DNA from: Stichopus chloronotus
Taxonomy: Eukaryota; Echinodermata; Holothuroidea; Aspidochirotida; Stichopodidae
NCBI GenBank assembly: GCA_021234535.1
Contig: CM037829.1
Coordinates: 33,355,976-33,419,975, forward strand
DNA: 64,000 nt
Reading direction: 5' to 3'
In this document: in pieces, positions 22,263 through 36,572 of the stretch
How the letters are laid out: each line of letters starts with the position of its first letter
How positions within the stretch are numbered: position 1 is the stretch's first letter
Position numbers and translations under genes: made by a program
Notes under the pieces: generated by a model
What the model was told of the DNA's origin: nothing
Databases searched by the model: none
Seen by the model: only the letters and a program-made list of their open reading frames with translations

Positions 22263-25200
22263 CCACCTATATCTCGTGTTCTGGTGTTTTCAAAAAAAAA
22301 AAGGCGAGCGATACTGACCTGTGAAGCGATCGCCGACGGGGGCTGGGGTGAGTGGTCTGGAGGGAGAAAGCAGAAACTTTTGATAATTGAGATGCTTAAT
22401 GACGCAAAATGGCGCCATTTACAGGCGAACTTTTGCTCCACTTGAAGTAGCAGTAGCCATAGTGTCAACTTTTTCGAAGTTTTTTTTACGGGGGGGGGGG
22501 AGGGGGAGGGGTGAGCGAGATCTTTTAAGGGACTGTCGATAATTCTGGGTGGTGTTTCAATGTTATTCGTAGACTGGCTGCGCAGTAACCCTCTTAAAGA
22601 ACACCATCCATTGAGCTAGACATTCATCCATGGTTTTCACCACTGAACAGTGAGGGAAAACCCAAATTTTATGAATTTTCAATTTTGTCCTTTGCTGATG
22701 AGTTTTTAAATCGTGTCAAATGCTTTGATTATGGTTGGAGTTTTCCCTAAATTATGGCGATATGCACTGCGAAAGATCGATGGATATTTTAAAACACATT
22801 CAGCAGAGACAAACGAATGACAATTTTATTTTCGGGAAAGAAGGGTAAATCAGAGAGCTGCCAAACTATGATTCCCCCCCCCAAAGAAAAAAAAAGAAAA
22901 GAGAGTGGATACAACGATACTCTACTACTCCGTGAGTTAAAATTTATCTTTGATAAAGATATTTCTGCCGGTGCACGGAAGCAGAGACGTAACATTCTCA
23001 CCATCCTCTTGTTATCGCAATTGTATCTAGAGTTAAGGTGATTCAGGTTTGGCAAACAACTTTATTCGTAAAAAATTATTAAAAAGGACGCGATCGGTTT
23101 CGGTTTCGTATCCACGCAAAATATTTTACCTCGCAGTTATACTTTTTACTGTTTATGTAATTATCCACTGTACTGCTCAATTAAATTTCAAAAACGTGCT
23201 ATGATTGCGTGAATTTATCAAAAGAGGTTACCTGTTTTTTTTTTTTCTAGTTGTGATGGGGATGCCTACGGTATACATATACGACTCTTATATGTATACG
23301 TAGTATGCATATAAAATGTCTCGGACGACAGAACACAATGATAGCGTGGCAGAGATAGCGAGATATGATTGAAATATTACTGTCCACGTAGTTGCCTTCA
23401 AAGTCCTTCTATATATATCTTCGACTATCTCTGGTCGAGGTGTTTTTCTCAGTGGGAGACATTCTCGTCAGAGGTTCCCCATAATATGTCAACATAAGCT
23501 GAAGCGATAATACTTTCTCATCTGAAAGACCCGATGTCATCAGAAGGACAGAAGGGTGCGTGTTTAAGGGTGTCCTAAGCGCTGGGCCGCAGAGATGAGC
23601 CAGGAGAAGAATCGAACTGCCACAACGAATATGTTGGACTAATAGGATTTGCTCTCCAGCCCCCCCCACCAAACCCTAACCCCGAACCTCCTTTTGATTG
23701 TTAACTGTCAAGTTGTGTGTAAGGCTGAGCAGAATCAACGGTTAGACCTTCATGACTACACAGAACCGACAAGGAGAAAACAAATCAAACCAACCGTTAT
23801 TCATCGTTATCTACGTAATTCTGTTACGTGAAGGCTCTCCATAACCGGTTGACATATTTGGTATCGTATTTATGGTTTTCGTTCTTACCTGACGGGATCT
23901 GTCTATTTTCAGTCGTCTACCGCTAGCGACGGTATTAAAATATGAAAACGCGTGTGGGTGAAACAGCAACCAGACGTTTACGATGACATTTTGACGATCT
24001 AGTGAATACCGAAAATGATTTCTCGTTGTCAGTCCCACGGCATTAACACAGAAATAGCTTCATGGTCAGTTCTTAACAACACAGGTGACGAACTTTACAT
24101 CTCAGACGTTGTTTAGTTGCAAGATTTAACCTTTGCATAAATTGCGTACGCATGCGTATAATTTTGAATATTCATTTTCCTGCTGTATTAGTGATAACAT
24201 TTGTAGGATGGACATCATTTATTGTTACATTTCATACCTTGCGTCCAATGTTTCTGTGGGTATGTGCGTGGCTGTGCAATGAAACTTATATTTGATTTAG
24301 CTGCCGTAGTATAAGATACCATGTGCCGAATTCAACAGTCGCCTGTGAAACTAAGTATTATTTGACAAAAGTTTAGAAAAGCAAAATATGCAACAGTGAC
24401 ACAACACATTCAAATTAAAGGCCAATTTAAATCCAGTAGCCAATTTAAATTAAGTAGCCCTAGTTACAGTGTACACACTTTGTTGAAATCGTGGACTTAA
24501 CCCCTCATCGTCATATTAGGTAGCCACCGATGATTTTGAACAACTTGAGATAATTCTGTGTAACACGAAGCAGTTTTTTTTTTTTTGTCCTAAAAGGTGC
24601 CACAATAGCCGATGATGGAAGGACAACGGGTCTCAGACCAGGCATGGAATTTCGGCAATTGCTTTCAAGTCAGTGGTGTCTCAGTAGACAAGGGTCTACC
24701 GCCCCCTCGTAGACTGTTAGTCGCGCTCTAAATTTCAAAGAGTGAAATTAGGGATGACTTCACAATTAAGATTTGGATATTTACTCGAAAAGAGTGAGAA
24801 TGACTCTTTTTCGATTAAAATCTTTCACTCCAAATTTAGATTGGTCCATAATTTCACTCGAATAGAGTGATTTTCCACTCCATCGCTTCAAAGAGTGCCA
24901 AGTCCATTCACTGTATCCTGAATTTCTTTAATTAGCATAAAGATCACCGTAACTTACAGGGAAATATATTGCTGTGATTGCATAACAAATTAAGGGACAC
25001 GAGAAAGGTTTGCTTTTTCCTAGGAAGACTATGGGCATCACGTCCTCTTGCCCTAACCCTTATCCTATCTTAATCTCGTCATCATTTCTACAGGATGAAA
25101 GCGGACATAAATAAAGGAATAAGGGGGGGGATAAACAGATACATGGAAGCCAGTAATGTAAGGAGACTAGGGGACAATGACTCGCGCGAACGACCCAGTC

Positions 25201-28200
25201 ACGAAAGTCACGTGTTTGATGACATCCGTATTCTAACCCCTCTACGTTGCATTCCATGCATGACCTCGTCGGCACACAAACAAACACGTTGTAAATGTGA
25301 TCGGTTCAGGTATATAAATGTTTGTTTGACATGTAGATGTTTTTTAACGTGAATAACATACCGGTTTCTTCTCTACGACATTGTTACTTAAAAAAAAAAA
25401 AAAACAGGTCGCTTTGAATGAAACACATCTGCACTTTTTAAGACGTGGATTTATCGCTCTGTCCTCACGTGTTTACAGTATAAAAGTAGAGTCTTATGAA
25501 TGTGAACACAAACGTTCTTCGGTGCATAAGATTGCGAGTAATGGCTCTACATTTATCGAGTTGACTGTGTGAGGATCTTAGGCTCCAGGAACCTCCTTCA
25601 TTACCTATTAAATTATAACTAAGTGAGGAAGTCTGCGCGTAGCCTCGATCTTATTAACATGAGAAGACGTATAGCCTACATGTTCCACCAATTCTTCTCA
25701 TCGACTGATTTAGGCTGTTGTTTTATTCCGTCAAAAATGACCCTCAAGACGTTGTCCTTGTAGTACTTCAAACCATAAGCTGCAATACAATCAAAGCAAG
25801 TTTTTTTTTATTTTCCAAAGGGATTACTTCGAATTGGTTCATCTGAAGTTACACATCCTGAAATAACACTTGGATAAACTGTTTTCCAATGTTTTTTCGA
25901 TGCCAAACTGAGGGAATAATTTTCTGCTCGCTGCTGGCGTGGCATTTATTTCTGTAAGTTTATAAAAAAAAAAACCAGTTTGTTTCGTTAATCTTTTACG
26001 TCGGGATATTTATAGCTGTTGCCTGGCTTATCGTGGTTAGACGGTGACTAGAGATAACATTGTGTTCTATTCCATCACACGTGTGCAGTCGACGACTTTT
26101 GACTCCGCTATTTACTGAAAGGTAAGATCAACTGTTCTTGTTTCCTCCAAAATACATTCCCATATATGTAGGCCTGTATACTGGGTGAATCGGTCAGCAA
26201 AATCAGCCGTACATCCTGCCTCGAAAGTGCATCACCGGCAGCTCATTACCCCAGAGAGAATCTCTGGTAAACGCGTCTTGGGTACCACTACCACTGCATC
26301 AGTGCTAGAATGCATTGCGGTGTATCATTTTGCCGTGATCCGCTTAATTTGCCGTATTTTAAAAAAAAAAATCATATTAAATAAATTTCTTGTAGAAGAG
26401 ATGCGGTTTTCTTTTTTTTTTTTTCCAAAAGTACGATATCCGGGCCTGTTAAGACATGTTGAAATGCTTTTATAATTTTAACCACAAAATAGTTGGACGT
26501 TAGGCAATTTTCCTCGCCCCTCCCTCTCGCCTCTGGGCACCTACACCCCCACCGGCTTCACTACTCTTGTGTAAATTACAATAACTTGCTTAATGGTGTA
26601 GCAATGTGGAACTATGTTATGTAGTGTAATGTGTAGGTGATACATACAGTCAAGGGAACGGCTGGCCTACTCAGACGGTTGTACCGAACCGTGAGGGTCG
26701 GTCTATTGCAATGAACTGATAGTTATATATACTTACAAGTATCATCTAAAAAAAAAAAAGTAAGAAGTAAACGGATATTATCGTAGCTCATGGATCGACG
26801 TCACCTAATATTCAAGTTCATGTTGATAACTGATTTAATGAGAGTCATCGTCTGGTCAAATCTATGGTTGATTTAAACGGATGTACTTCGCCCGTCTTAA
26901 AATGCACCGTCTCCTAGGCACAGGCCTATAACTGCAGGAAACACGTTGTCATTTCATGCACCTTGCGTATGATGTAATAACTGAAATCATGATTTGCCAC
27001 CGAATCGGTTGGAGCGAAATGCCGTTACGAAGTAAAACCATGGGAGCAATAGTGGATGGTGGATATCGAGTCATCGGCGAAACCGACTTGGCACGGAAAA
27101 GGGAGACAGGGGTGGGGATGGGGGGGGGGGCTGAGATAAGGGATGTTGGGATATTCAAATATTTCAGATACATAGGCCTACATGCTTACATGTATACATA
27201 TAAACGTCCGCCAGCCTGTTTTTTTTTTTTCAAAATATTTTTACCGATTTACTGGAACGGCACTTTTGTTACAGGTTAATGATCAAACCATTACAGGATG
27301 TAATACTTGAGGCTAAATTATACACCATCATAATATCGATTTCACGTGTTACAAAGCATGTCTTCTTTTTGATACGAAACTGGTAAAAAATGAGTAGCTA
27401 TTATTCCGGAGCCGCTCATCTTTATTGTATGAAGGTCACTTGTCTTTATCGCTGGTGTTTAAATGTAGTTCTTGTGTTTTGATGTGACCATCAGGTTTTG
27501 GGAGGGTCGAAGGATCCACTCACTACTGCTCTTTAAGGTAGTAGGAGGGGGCGGCGTGGAAGGAGGGCAGGTGTGTCACAACTGACTTTCAAAACATGGA
27601 TTGTCACAGCACATGTTTTGTTGGGTGTCTAGGATACCTAATTGCCGGTGTCTCACTCTAGACACAGCAAGTTGGAAGAAAAGCAAAACGGAAAATATGA
27701 ATCCAAACTGGAAACCAAATTATGCCAGGGTGGCACATAACGGGAGTCTAACCGTTAAATTACCCCACCGGTGTTTTGCCGCGTATACATCTACATACGA
27801 CTGCAGTTTACATAGGTAGGGTGGCATAAATATAAGGAATATGAGGAAGAGGTAATGGGGTTGTTGGAAAAGTAAGAGCTATTATTGCGCCCTAAAGCAA
27901 CACCAGAGCGAGCTATCTTCTGAAATTGCTTATTACACTTGAAGTCATATTGTTACAAAAATAATCAATCTCGACCTTCTTCAGAGGCACAAAAGAAAAA
28001 GCAAAAACAAAATTTCGGTTTCAGACCACCGACATATAGTTTCCGTCAAACCATGCCAGACTAATATTGTTCGTCGTTTCGTAAAAACACCAGCTTAGTA
28101 TCTGCGTTCTATCATAACAAAGTGAGCCTTCGTCTAGGAATAACGTAAATGGTAAATATATACGCACAGTGTAAAATAAGTTTTGTTCTTGACAAAACGT

Positions 28201-28366
28201 AGCGTAGTTTCATCGATCCAGGTATTGTATAAATAAAACTTCAAGTGGAACAGAATCTTGGAACAGCAAACATAAGAGGAGCGAATATTCTTGCTTGATT
28301 TATGAAAGTACTGGAAAATGTACTTACGCTTTCGCAACTGTAATTGATCGCAAAAAAAAACAAAAA
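22263..28366. other. Gene-free stretch
   Basis: No gene, RNA gene or bounded transposon was recognised. Local structure includes mono-G or mono-C runs (22489, 22876, 25126, 27119), a CACTC/GAGTG-rich segment with a hairpin at 24739-24905, and TAGGCCTA at 27173-27180. Confidence 0.45.
24739..24905. repeat. AAAGAGTG/CACTC-rich segment with hairpin
   Basis: GAGTG or CACTC occurs about seven times in 165 bp. TCGAAAAGAGT (24785-24795) faces ACTCTTTTTCGA (24803-24814) to form a hairpin with one bulged T and a 7-nt loop. Confidence 0.7.
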
Positions 28367-28399
28367 ACACACACACACACACGCGCGCGCGCGCACACA
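28367..28399. repeat. (CA)n(CG)n microsatellite
   Basis: CA repeat passing into about seven CG units and back to CA. Confidence 0.95.
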
Positions 28400-31300
28400 A
28401 TAATGCAATAAAAGCATATACAAATCGAGCCGAAACCAAATCGAGGTGGTTTATGTAGGATACATGTTTATTGATATTCAGATGCAAAGAAAAACTAATG
28501 AGAATTAAACCGAGGCTAGAAAATACTGAAAATTAAGACATCATAAGAAGCCCGAGTAAGAAAACTTGCTAGAGAGCAATCAACACACACACAGTCGCAC
28601 TCATAAAACACGATAGTAAGCGGCTATTAAAGATTGTGCGCTGCATATTAAAATTTAGCCTATCCTGTCTTTGCTTGTGTCATAGTCCTGAACAGTAACA
28701 CTTAAAGGTACACTATACACCCACCGATTAATGAAGGCCAGTATTCTCTATTTGAAAATTTATTTTAAAGTTAACTGAAACGTTCCTCTCCCCCGGTGCG
28801 TTACATACATTTTTCGTATTCAACGAACATTACTGCACTGCATATTTTAGAATTATTACATAGCAGGAAGATTTTGACTGTGTATGATGTGAAGCGTACA
28901 TAACAGCAGTAAACATAGTTGCTTGGCATACAAAACAGTTCCTTCCTTCTTGTCAGATTGTGGCATTCAACGTCACCCCGGTGTGTGAACGGGCAACTGT
29001 CGCTACGTACTGCTGTACGGTAACTAGTGCCGGTTGCTCCTAAGGCTGCCCCCTCCCCCCCCCCCCCCCCATGGCTCCATCACTTGCTCTTCAGTGTCGG
29101 AGCTTAACTAAGTTAAAGGTAGATGATCTTTAACGTTCATAAAAAATGAAAACTTTATTAATGCATCCGGAAGAGTATACCCAAGTTTGACGTTTATGTA
29201 ATGTCCTTTGTATTAATGGGGATATTTTGTTCAATGGAAGTCTCCACGTTTTCATGCATCTGTTGGCCTCAAATGACCTGCTGTCAACTTCACGACGGGT
29301 ACTATCTACTCAATAGCTACCTAAATACCAAATATGAAGCTCAAACAACCCGTCTGTCTCGAGATATTTCCAAGAATTGTCGTCTGCTGCTCCATAGATG
29401 CCCCTCTTCTCTGGGCATTAGGTTACCAGATTACCAGTTTATCCATCAAGAAAAGAAGAAGGTGGCAAATCTTAATTTCTGCACATTGATTTCCTAACAC
29501 TGTGAGGTTCTTTGTTGGCATGTATAAGATGGTACACACAGTTTGACACCGTACTATGAAGTGTGCTGTTTACTCATGTTTTTATCTTGTGGACGTGGAT
29601 GGAGAGCAGGTGAAATACCCAGCACTTTGTTTGACCCCCCCCCCCCACCCTCTTTAAGGCGACCTCTTTTGTCAGTTCTTCCCTCTAAACAATATTGACC
29701 GATAGGCCCTTGAGAGGCACGTCTTATAGTTGGGATAGCTTTTGTTCCGAACTAAGGACCCTAATTTTTAAGCCTCTCCCCCTTTTTTATTGTTACCTTG
29801 CTTTGGTATGTTTATTCCGATGGCTATTGATCAAGCCATTAAATACTTAAAGGACGATTTGGTGACTGCTCTGTGTTCCGACATCCCTATGTTTCGACAC
29901 CCCGATGTTCCGGCACACTAATATTCCGATAATAATATTCCGCTTAGTAAGACCCTGTGGTTTCCACGGAGTTGGTCCAGGAGTTTTTGTTTGAAAAGCC
30001 AGTGGTAGCGCAATTTCGATTGTATGAGCTATCTCCGACCATTAGCACTCACATTCCTAAACTAACATATTACGTATGGTACTACTATATATGCGATGGT
30101 ATTTCATGCTGTTTACTGACGCTATTAAGTATCAACATTGAAGTCTTAAATCCATGTATTTAAACTTAATGTAATCCCTGCATAATATGATCAATGCATC
30201 ATATCTACGCCGAGCATCATAGCCGGGAACCAAAATGATGTCTGATGTACGTATCAACATATGAGTGTCATAACTGTCATAGGGTTGTCGGAACATAGAG
30301 CTGCAGTCAAGGTGTTCAACCCAAAAGCCTCACCTCACGATAACCTTTGAATTCTAACCACATGACTCTTGACCTCAGGCTCAGTTACCACCGGCATAGC
30401 AAAGCTCTGACCTTCACCACTCAGCTCATTCACAGTCCCGCCGAAGTAGCCGATAAGGAGCCACTGATGATGAGGAAACGGACACACAAACAAACATCTA
30501 ACACCACCCCCCTCTCTCTCTCTGACTTCTCCCTCATTTATGAATCGTTTTTCCACCTATGCAGGGATATCGTGTAATGGGTGCTTTTGGGGGTATCCTC
30601 ACTTCCACGCCTTTGATCGTTACCATGAGACAGTTGTTTCAAGATTTCAAGAGTAACTAACTAGTACAGAAACTACGTTTATGCTAACTGCAATCATCGC
30701 CCGTGGGAGTGGTCGAGATGAGTAGCAATAGGTTCGAGGGCACATTTCTTCGGATTAGTGTCGATGAACAACAAGACGGAAACTAGAGAATATGATAACC
30801 AATGTCGCAACCACCTACTTACTGTCCATGGTTGCTCCTGCCCCAGATTATTTTGGAACGTTTCAACAGTTCCCTGATTAACAGTGCGACTGTAGACTAT
30901 GGGCACCGTATCATGGTATTCTCAGATGTGTATTGTTAATATGCAGAGGGCCTGCAGTCTCTGCGATCATGCACAGAGGTACGCAATACACGGAAAATTA
31001 TCACGCTTCGCTTCCATGTACGGTATACCGTTAGGAGTTTGACTTACTCAAGTCTTAAATTGGGAAACAATAAAATAAAAAACTGCCAAACTAAGAACAA
31101 GTCTTATTTAGGCCATAGCCTAACCAAAATTGACAAAGAGGCCTCGTTCCTGTCTACACGGTCCGCTCAACCCAATAATGAGATCAGTTGAAGAGCAAAC
31201 CACTGAATTTGGATCAAGAAATATTGAACCAGGGAATAACTGCCTCTCGAAAATGAGAAACGTGGCTAGATACTGTTCATGACGTCATGGAAAGTACAAT

Positions 31301-32960
31301 GAAAGATACCTAAATATTCACTTTGCAGCACATGTGCGACTGTTATTTACGTAATACGGCCCGCATTTTGGACTGGTGCTATCTCTATGGCCAACGTAGC
31401 AGATCGGTATGTTCTCCGTAGCTACCGATGTGACCTGTTGATTTTGTATCATACTTTTACACATGCTTGATCGGCGAAGTGGCCATCAACAGTATTATCT
31501 ATTATTTGGCAAATACATAGTTTTCATGATTGTGGTTCTTTGATAGTTTATAAATGTTGAGATATTACGCTTGAAATGCCACCTCTTTTAGTTCATTAGC
31601 GTTTAAAATCACGTGACATCACGAAACGTCACACATAAAATGTGAGGAGAAGGAAGCTCTTTTTTGGGTGGTTGCGGATAGACTGCTATGTACTTTGTAG
31701 AGTGACTGAAATTCTGTTTCATCGACAAAACAATGCATGATTGTCGGTACAATCTCAAAGTTCCTCATCTATTTCTTCACCGTCTTCATTTCTTCCAGCT
31801 ACTGTCGTGATACGATCTAGTTCCCGTTTCTGGGAAAACGGTAACAAGTGATAAGTATTACGTAACAAGTCCGTGAGGCACAAGTTACAGAATTGTAAAA
31901 AAAAAATGGTCCCCTTCCTCCTAATTGGCCAGCGATTAAATACACGTGCATCAACAGACGTATCATGAACGAGGAATCAACTAATAATGCGATCGATGTA
32001 TTGATTATTTGGCTACACCATGGCCAATCCTTTGAGATGACGGGCCCACCTTGTAAGAATATCGATCTCTCTCATAACACAGCTGACCAGCCCTCGTGAA
32101 AAGAGAGAAACCGCGGGCCTCTAGAAGAGCAAAATTTGACAAGTTAGTTTTCAGTAGTGAATGCCGTGTTGTACGTTTTTCATGACGATTGTGGGAAGTC
32201 TGTTTTAATGCTTTTCTAAGGTAAGTCGACTAACTTACCAGAGAAGACCTTTTAGTTTTTTTCCTCGGGAAAATTTCCGTTTGATAGTGAATGCTTGTTT
32301 CGGAAGTTACGTATTTGTAACACATTTGGGATGCTTGATTACGATGCATTCTGGGACGCGGCTGCGATTAATAAATCAATAATATTGTCATATATAATAT
32401 AGTAGATAATTTATTTGTGGTGTTTACTGGCCACAAAGGACAGTTATTCAACAAGGGTGGCGGAAGCCTGTAGCTTATTTTTTTCACTTCGGGTGACTGC
32501 CGAGGCTTTTACGGTTTTAGATCAAAATTCAGAGTTTGCATTAAAGTTCTTGCACACGGTCGGTTGAGATGGTAAAACCTTAGATTGGTGTTGAATGAAC
32601 ACGCCATCATATTATTGTGACCCATTCAGGTATCGGGTCCTGTCTGTTGCTATAAGCTTCAAACGCCTTGACCACTCCCAACACTGAATGGTGTTAAATC
32701 TTCCATTTCAGGTATTTGTTTTAGTTTATGTAGGAATGTAAAACGAAATGTATAGAATCTAGGATAAAAAGTTAATGCAAAGTTTAGTGTCGTGAGTGTA
32801 ATAATGAAGTAATGACAAGCACGATCGAGATTCGGAGCAACATCACTATAGCCTAGGCGCAATCCACCGTGTATCGAATTCATGTAGATTGCCAAGTCTT
32901 TTTATTTACTGAGATGCATTACGGAGCAACGTCAACGTTGATTTTTTGTAAAAAAAAAAA
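28400..32960. other. Gene-free stretch with one 145-bp-family unit
   Basis: No gene was recognised. A single diverged unit of the 145-bp repeat family is at about 29255-29380 (entry below). C runs at 29046-29060 and 29636-29647. Confidence 0.45.
29255..29380 (-). repeat. Single diverged unit of the 145-bp repeat family
   Basis: The phrases GGCCTCAAATGACCT, GTCAACTTCA, CTACTCAATAG and ACCTAAATACCAAATATGA follow the order seen in the array at 46.2-46.8 kb. Confidence 0.6.
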
Positions 32961-32967
32961 TTCGATC

Positions 32968-33500
32968 CACATATTTTCCATCCTTCTTCCATTTATCTAT
33001 ATTCCATCCATCTATCACCTCTCCATCCATATAGTACTCCTGCTTTCATCCATACAGCCATCTTTTGTCTATCTGCCATCCATTCATGCATCTATCATAC
33101 ATTCATCCACTTATGATCCTTCTATTCATCCATCAGCCAGTCATCCATTTTTCCATACAGCATCCATCTATCATCAATTTAGTATCCATCCATATATCAT
33201 CAATGCATACATCCGTTCACGCAATGAAATATCATTCAATTACTCACTCATCCATCCCGGATCTATTCATTTCCGAACTATTCATCTATTCATTCGCCAG
33301 TCATCCATTATCCATAAATCATCCACCTATCATCAATCTATTATCCATTCATCCATCTATTATCAATCCTTCCATCTGTCATCCATCTATCATTCATCCA
33401 TCTATCGTTTATTGAGATACATTCATTCGTTCATCCATCCATTCATTCATGCATACATCTATTCACATTCCTACCATCCATCTATTCCTCAGTTTATTCA
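32968..33500 (+). repeat. Degenerate (ATCC/ATCT/ATTC)n low-complexity region
   Basis: More than 500 bp of imperfect CATCCATC, CATCTATC and CATTCATC units. It gives long artefactual open frames rich in His, Pro, Ser and Ile; these are not genes. Confidence 0.9.
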
Positions 33501-34287
33501 CCAGCCGGTTAATTTATTTACAGTTCCGGCCGTGATTTAGTTTAGACATTACAACGTAACATGTATAGCCTAAGAAATACAGTAAACATATACGAACAGT
33601 AGGAATCACGACTTACTTGTCAAGCCCTTGGTTCTACCCTAAGTTCAGATCTTTTCAGATCTTTTTTTTTTCAAATTTAAATTTCATGTAGGTGAAAATT
33701 ACTTCCTGTGTATTTCTGAACCGTTATCTCTATAAAATCTCAGTGTATTTAATCATTCACATAATTGGAGTTACCAACGAATGAAAGCCCCAAAGTATAA
33801 TGCTTTGCTTGGTTATTCACAACACACCTTTCCTCTGGCAAGCAAACACAATAGCACACACTTCTTTGGTGTGGTTTCAAGTAGCCGGTGTCTCCGCCTC
33901 TGTGTTCCTTTGTTCTTTTAATCACATTAAGAACCTATTCTATGCGGTACGTCTTTCTGTGATGATCCATTGTGTTCAAAAGGTAATTGCTGCAAGAGGG
34001 ACATAACAGTCCATCATCATTGCAACCCATCATTGCTACAACAACTTATCATTGCTGGAGTCTTCAATGGGTGATCTGTATTTACGTGACAGTACAAGAC
34101 TGCCTTTCAATCGATATATCGATGGTCCTACATCTGTGTACACAACTACAAACATCGGCACGTTTGATGACTATCTGATACAATACTAGACAGATAGCAA
34201 TATAGATATATAAACATACAGACAAACTTACTGACAAAAATATGAACAGGCAGACAGACTGATAGTAAGAGAGAAAGACGAATATAC
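33501..34287. other. Gene-free stretch
   Basis: Nothing recognisable. Its right end grades into imperfect GATA/GACA units before the long array. Confidence 0.4.
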
Positions 34288-34835
<548 letters not shown>

Positions 34836-36361
34836 GGTCACAACCGTCACTCACCCCTTCCGTGGGGCATTGGGAAATCTCAAGTAGGCGTTATAGAGTG
34901 TTGGGGATTTGGGGGACGTTTGGCACTGACTGTGGGGCACCTGGCATTTAGGGCACATTAAGGCATCATCCGTTAACTCTTTCCCTCTCCTCCCCCCTCC
35001 TCCTCTCGCTTGAGATTACTAGAAGATTCGATCCACGTCTCTTACTCTACTCGTTTCGTTCATCCGTACTCGCTTACAGCCATAGACGCCGCCAAAGAAG
35101 TGCTACGCAGACAAAACGTGGCGCCGGTCTGTCATAATCAGATTGTTATACCTTAGTTAGGCATACGCCAGAGCTCACCACTCACGCTCAAATCCATTTG
35201 GGCGATATAACAGTTTCACAGTACGAGCGTCGTCTGTGGGCTTTTACTAGTATTGCAAATAGAAAAGAGAAAAATAACTGAGTAAAATATCGTTGGACGT
35301 CCTACAATCAATGGTAGGACAGTGTAGGGATGAGTTACTGCAAAGAGCATTATTTGAATTTTAGTGGTGAACAGATTATTCTTGAGCAACAAATAACTGA
35401 ATTTCTGTCTGTGAGAAACTTAATCTTGACAAGAAGACTTCCGTCCTGCATTATTTTGAAGAACCTATAATTCTGTGTCCATAAATATTGTTTCTTTTTT
35501 AATGTGACTGAGGGGTACATGCATGACTGACCCACTAGCGGGACCTGTTGTTAATGCAGACCGTGTTTAACTCAACTTAGGGGTGCAGAAATGTTAGACG
35601 CTCATTTGCCTAGATGAAAATGAGAAATCTACCTCTTTGGGAGACCCCTCAAAGCAGTATTTCTTCTTTTTTTCATTTCATTTATTTTTCGTACGTGGAA
35701 ACATATAATAGAAAAAAAAAGCGTACAGACAGGACACTAGAAAAACACTCAGTTTATCGAGCTGGCGCCCTTAACGTATATATATCCCCACGATTGGATG
35801 TATAGAGCCCCTTTATCAATGAGGCGTGGGCTGTTTAGCCTACATGTCGGAAAGATAATTAGAGCTGTAGGCCTAATGATTGCGAGGAGAGTGTCCTTTG
35901 TCATACGTTTGAACGGAGAAAAAAAACTGACTCTGAGGGACGTTTTACAATTACTGTATGACACGGAAACGGAACTTGATTGTGTGCCTTGTTTTCATCA
36001 TCATGGCAGCTAGCAGCTAGTCCTGGCAGTGGATTTTGAGCGCAACTCATCTTAATGGCTTGGCGGAGGAAACTGTTTGGATACAAAATGCAAATACATA
36101 CTTAAAACCTTACTGTCAAGTACGAGGTTTTAGGTTGTTTTCACAGTCGTGGTATGACTGCCCCAGCGACGGGGTCCAAGACGTTACAGAGCGTTCCAAT
36201 TACACATAGAGAGACAGAACAGAAAAATCCCGAGAGAGAGGTTCCATTTAAATTTTACGATCGATCAGAGTTTCGTTTGTTAATGATTCGACTGGAATCA
36301 CAAATTAATGAAGATTAGCTGATGATTAGAATCACATGACGTTGACGAGAAGAAGAGAGAG
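34836..36361. other. Gene-free stretch containing family A copy 2
   Basis: No gene was recognised. The family A fragment at 35325-35497 is listed separately. TAGGCCTA at 35868-35875. Confidence 0.4.
35325..35497 (+). repeat. Interspersed repeat, family A, copy 2 (partial)
   Basis: Begins near GATGAGTTACTG and GCATTATTTGAATTTTAG, runs through AACTGAATTTCT, GTGAGAAACTTAA and AGAAGAC, and ends near ATAAATATTG. It matches the 3' halves of copies 1 and 3 and stops at the same place. Confidence 0.8.
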
Positions 36362-36572
36362 CAGGCCCGTATCCGGGGGGGGGGGGGGTTCAGGGGTTCG
36401 GACGAACCCCTCCCCACAAGATCTGGAGTTCCGCTCAGCCTATGACAGTAGGCCTACGTTAGCAACATATATAATGAGTTTTAAGTTGTTGGTCACTGTT
36501 ATCGGGAAAATGTTCCACTTGTGGTAAAATCAACCCCCCCTCCCCACACTGAAAAAGCTGCATACGGGCCTG
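36362..36572 (+). mobile_element. MITE, family CAGGCCCGTAT, copy 1
   Basis: Starts CAGGCCCGTAT and ends ATACGGGCCTG, an 11-bp perfect inverted terminal repeat over 211 bp. The interior matches copy 2 (44799-44975) in reverse: GGAGTTCCGCTCAGCCTATG, GTAGGCCTAC, ATATATAATGAGTT, GTTGGTCA and TGTGGTAAAAT are shared. GAGAG on both sides could be a 5-bp target duplication, but the left flank is low-complexity. A 14-G run lies near the left end. No coding capacity; superfamily unknown. Confidence 0.85.

Noticed and set aside
26428..26452. Possible third CAGGCCCG-type MITE end (ATATCCGGGCCTG)
   Set aside because: Only about ten bases agree and no partner terminus or interior match was found.
32869..33540. 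223-codon plus-strand frame rich in His, Ser, Pro and Ile
   Set aside because: Translation of the degenerate CATC/CATT repeat; no start context or other gene features.
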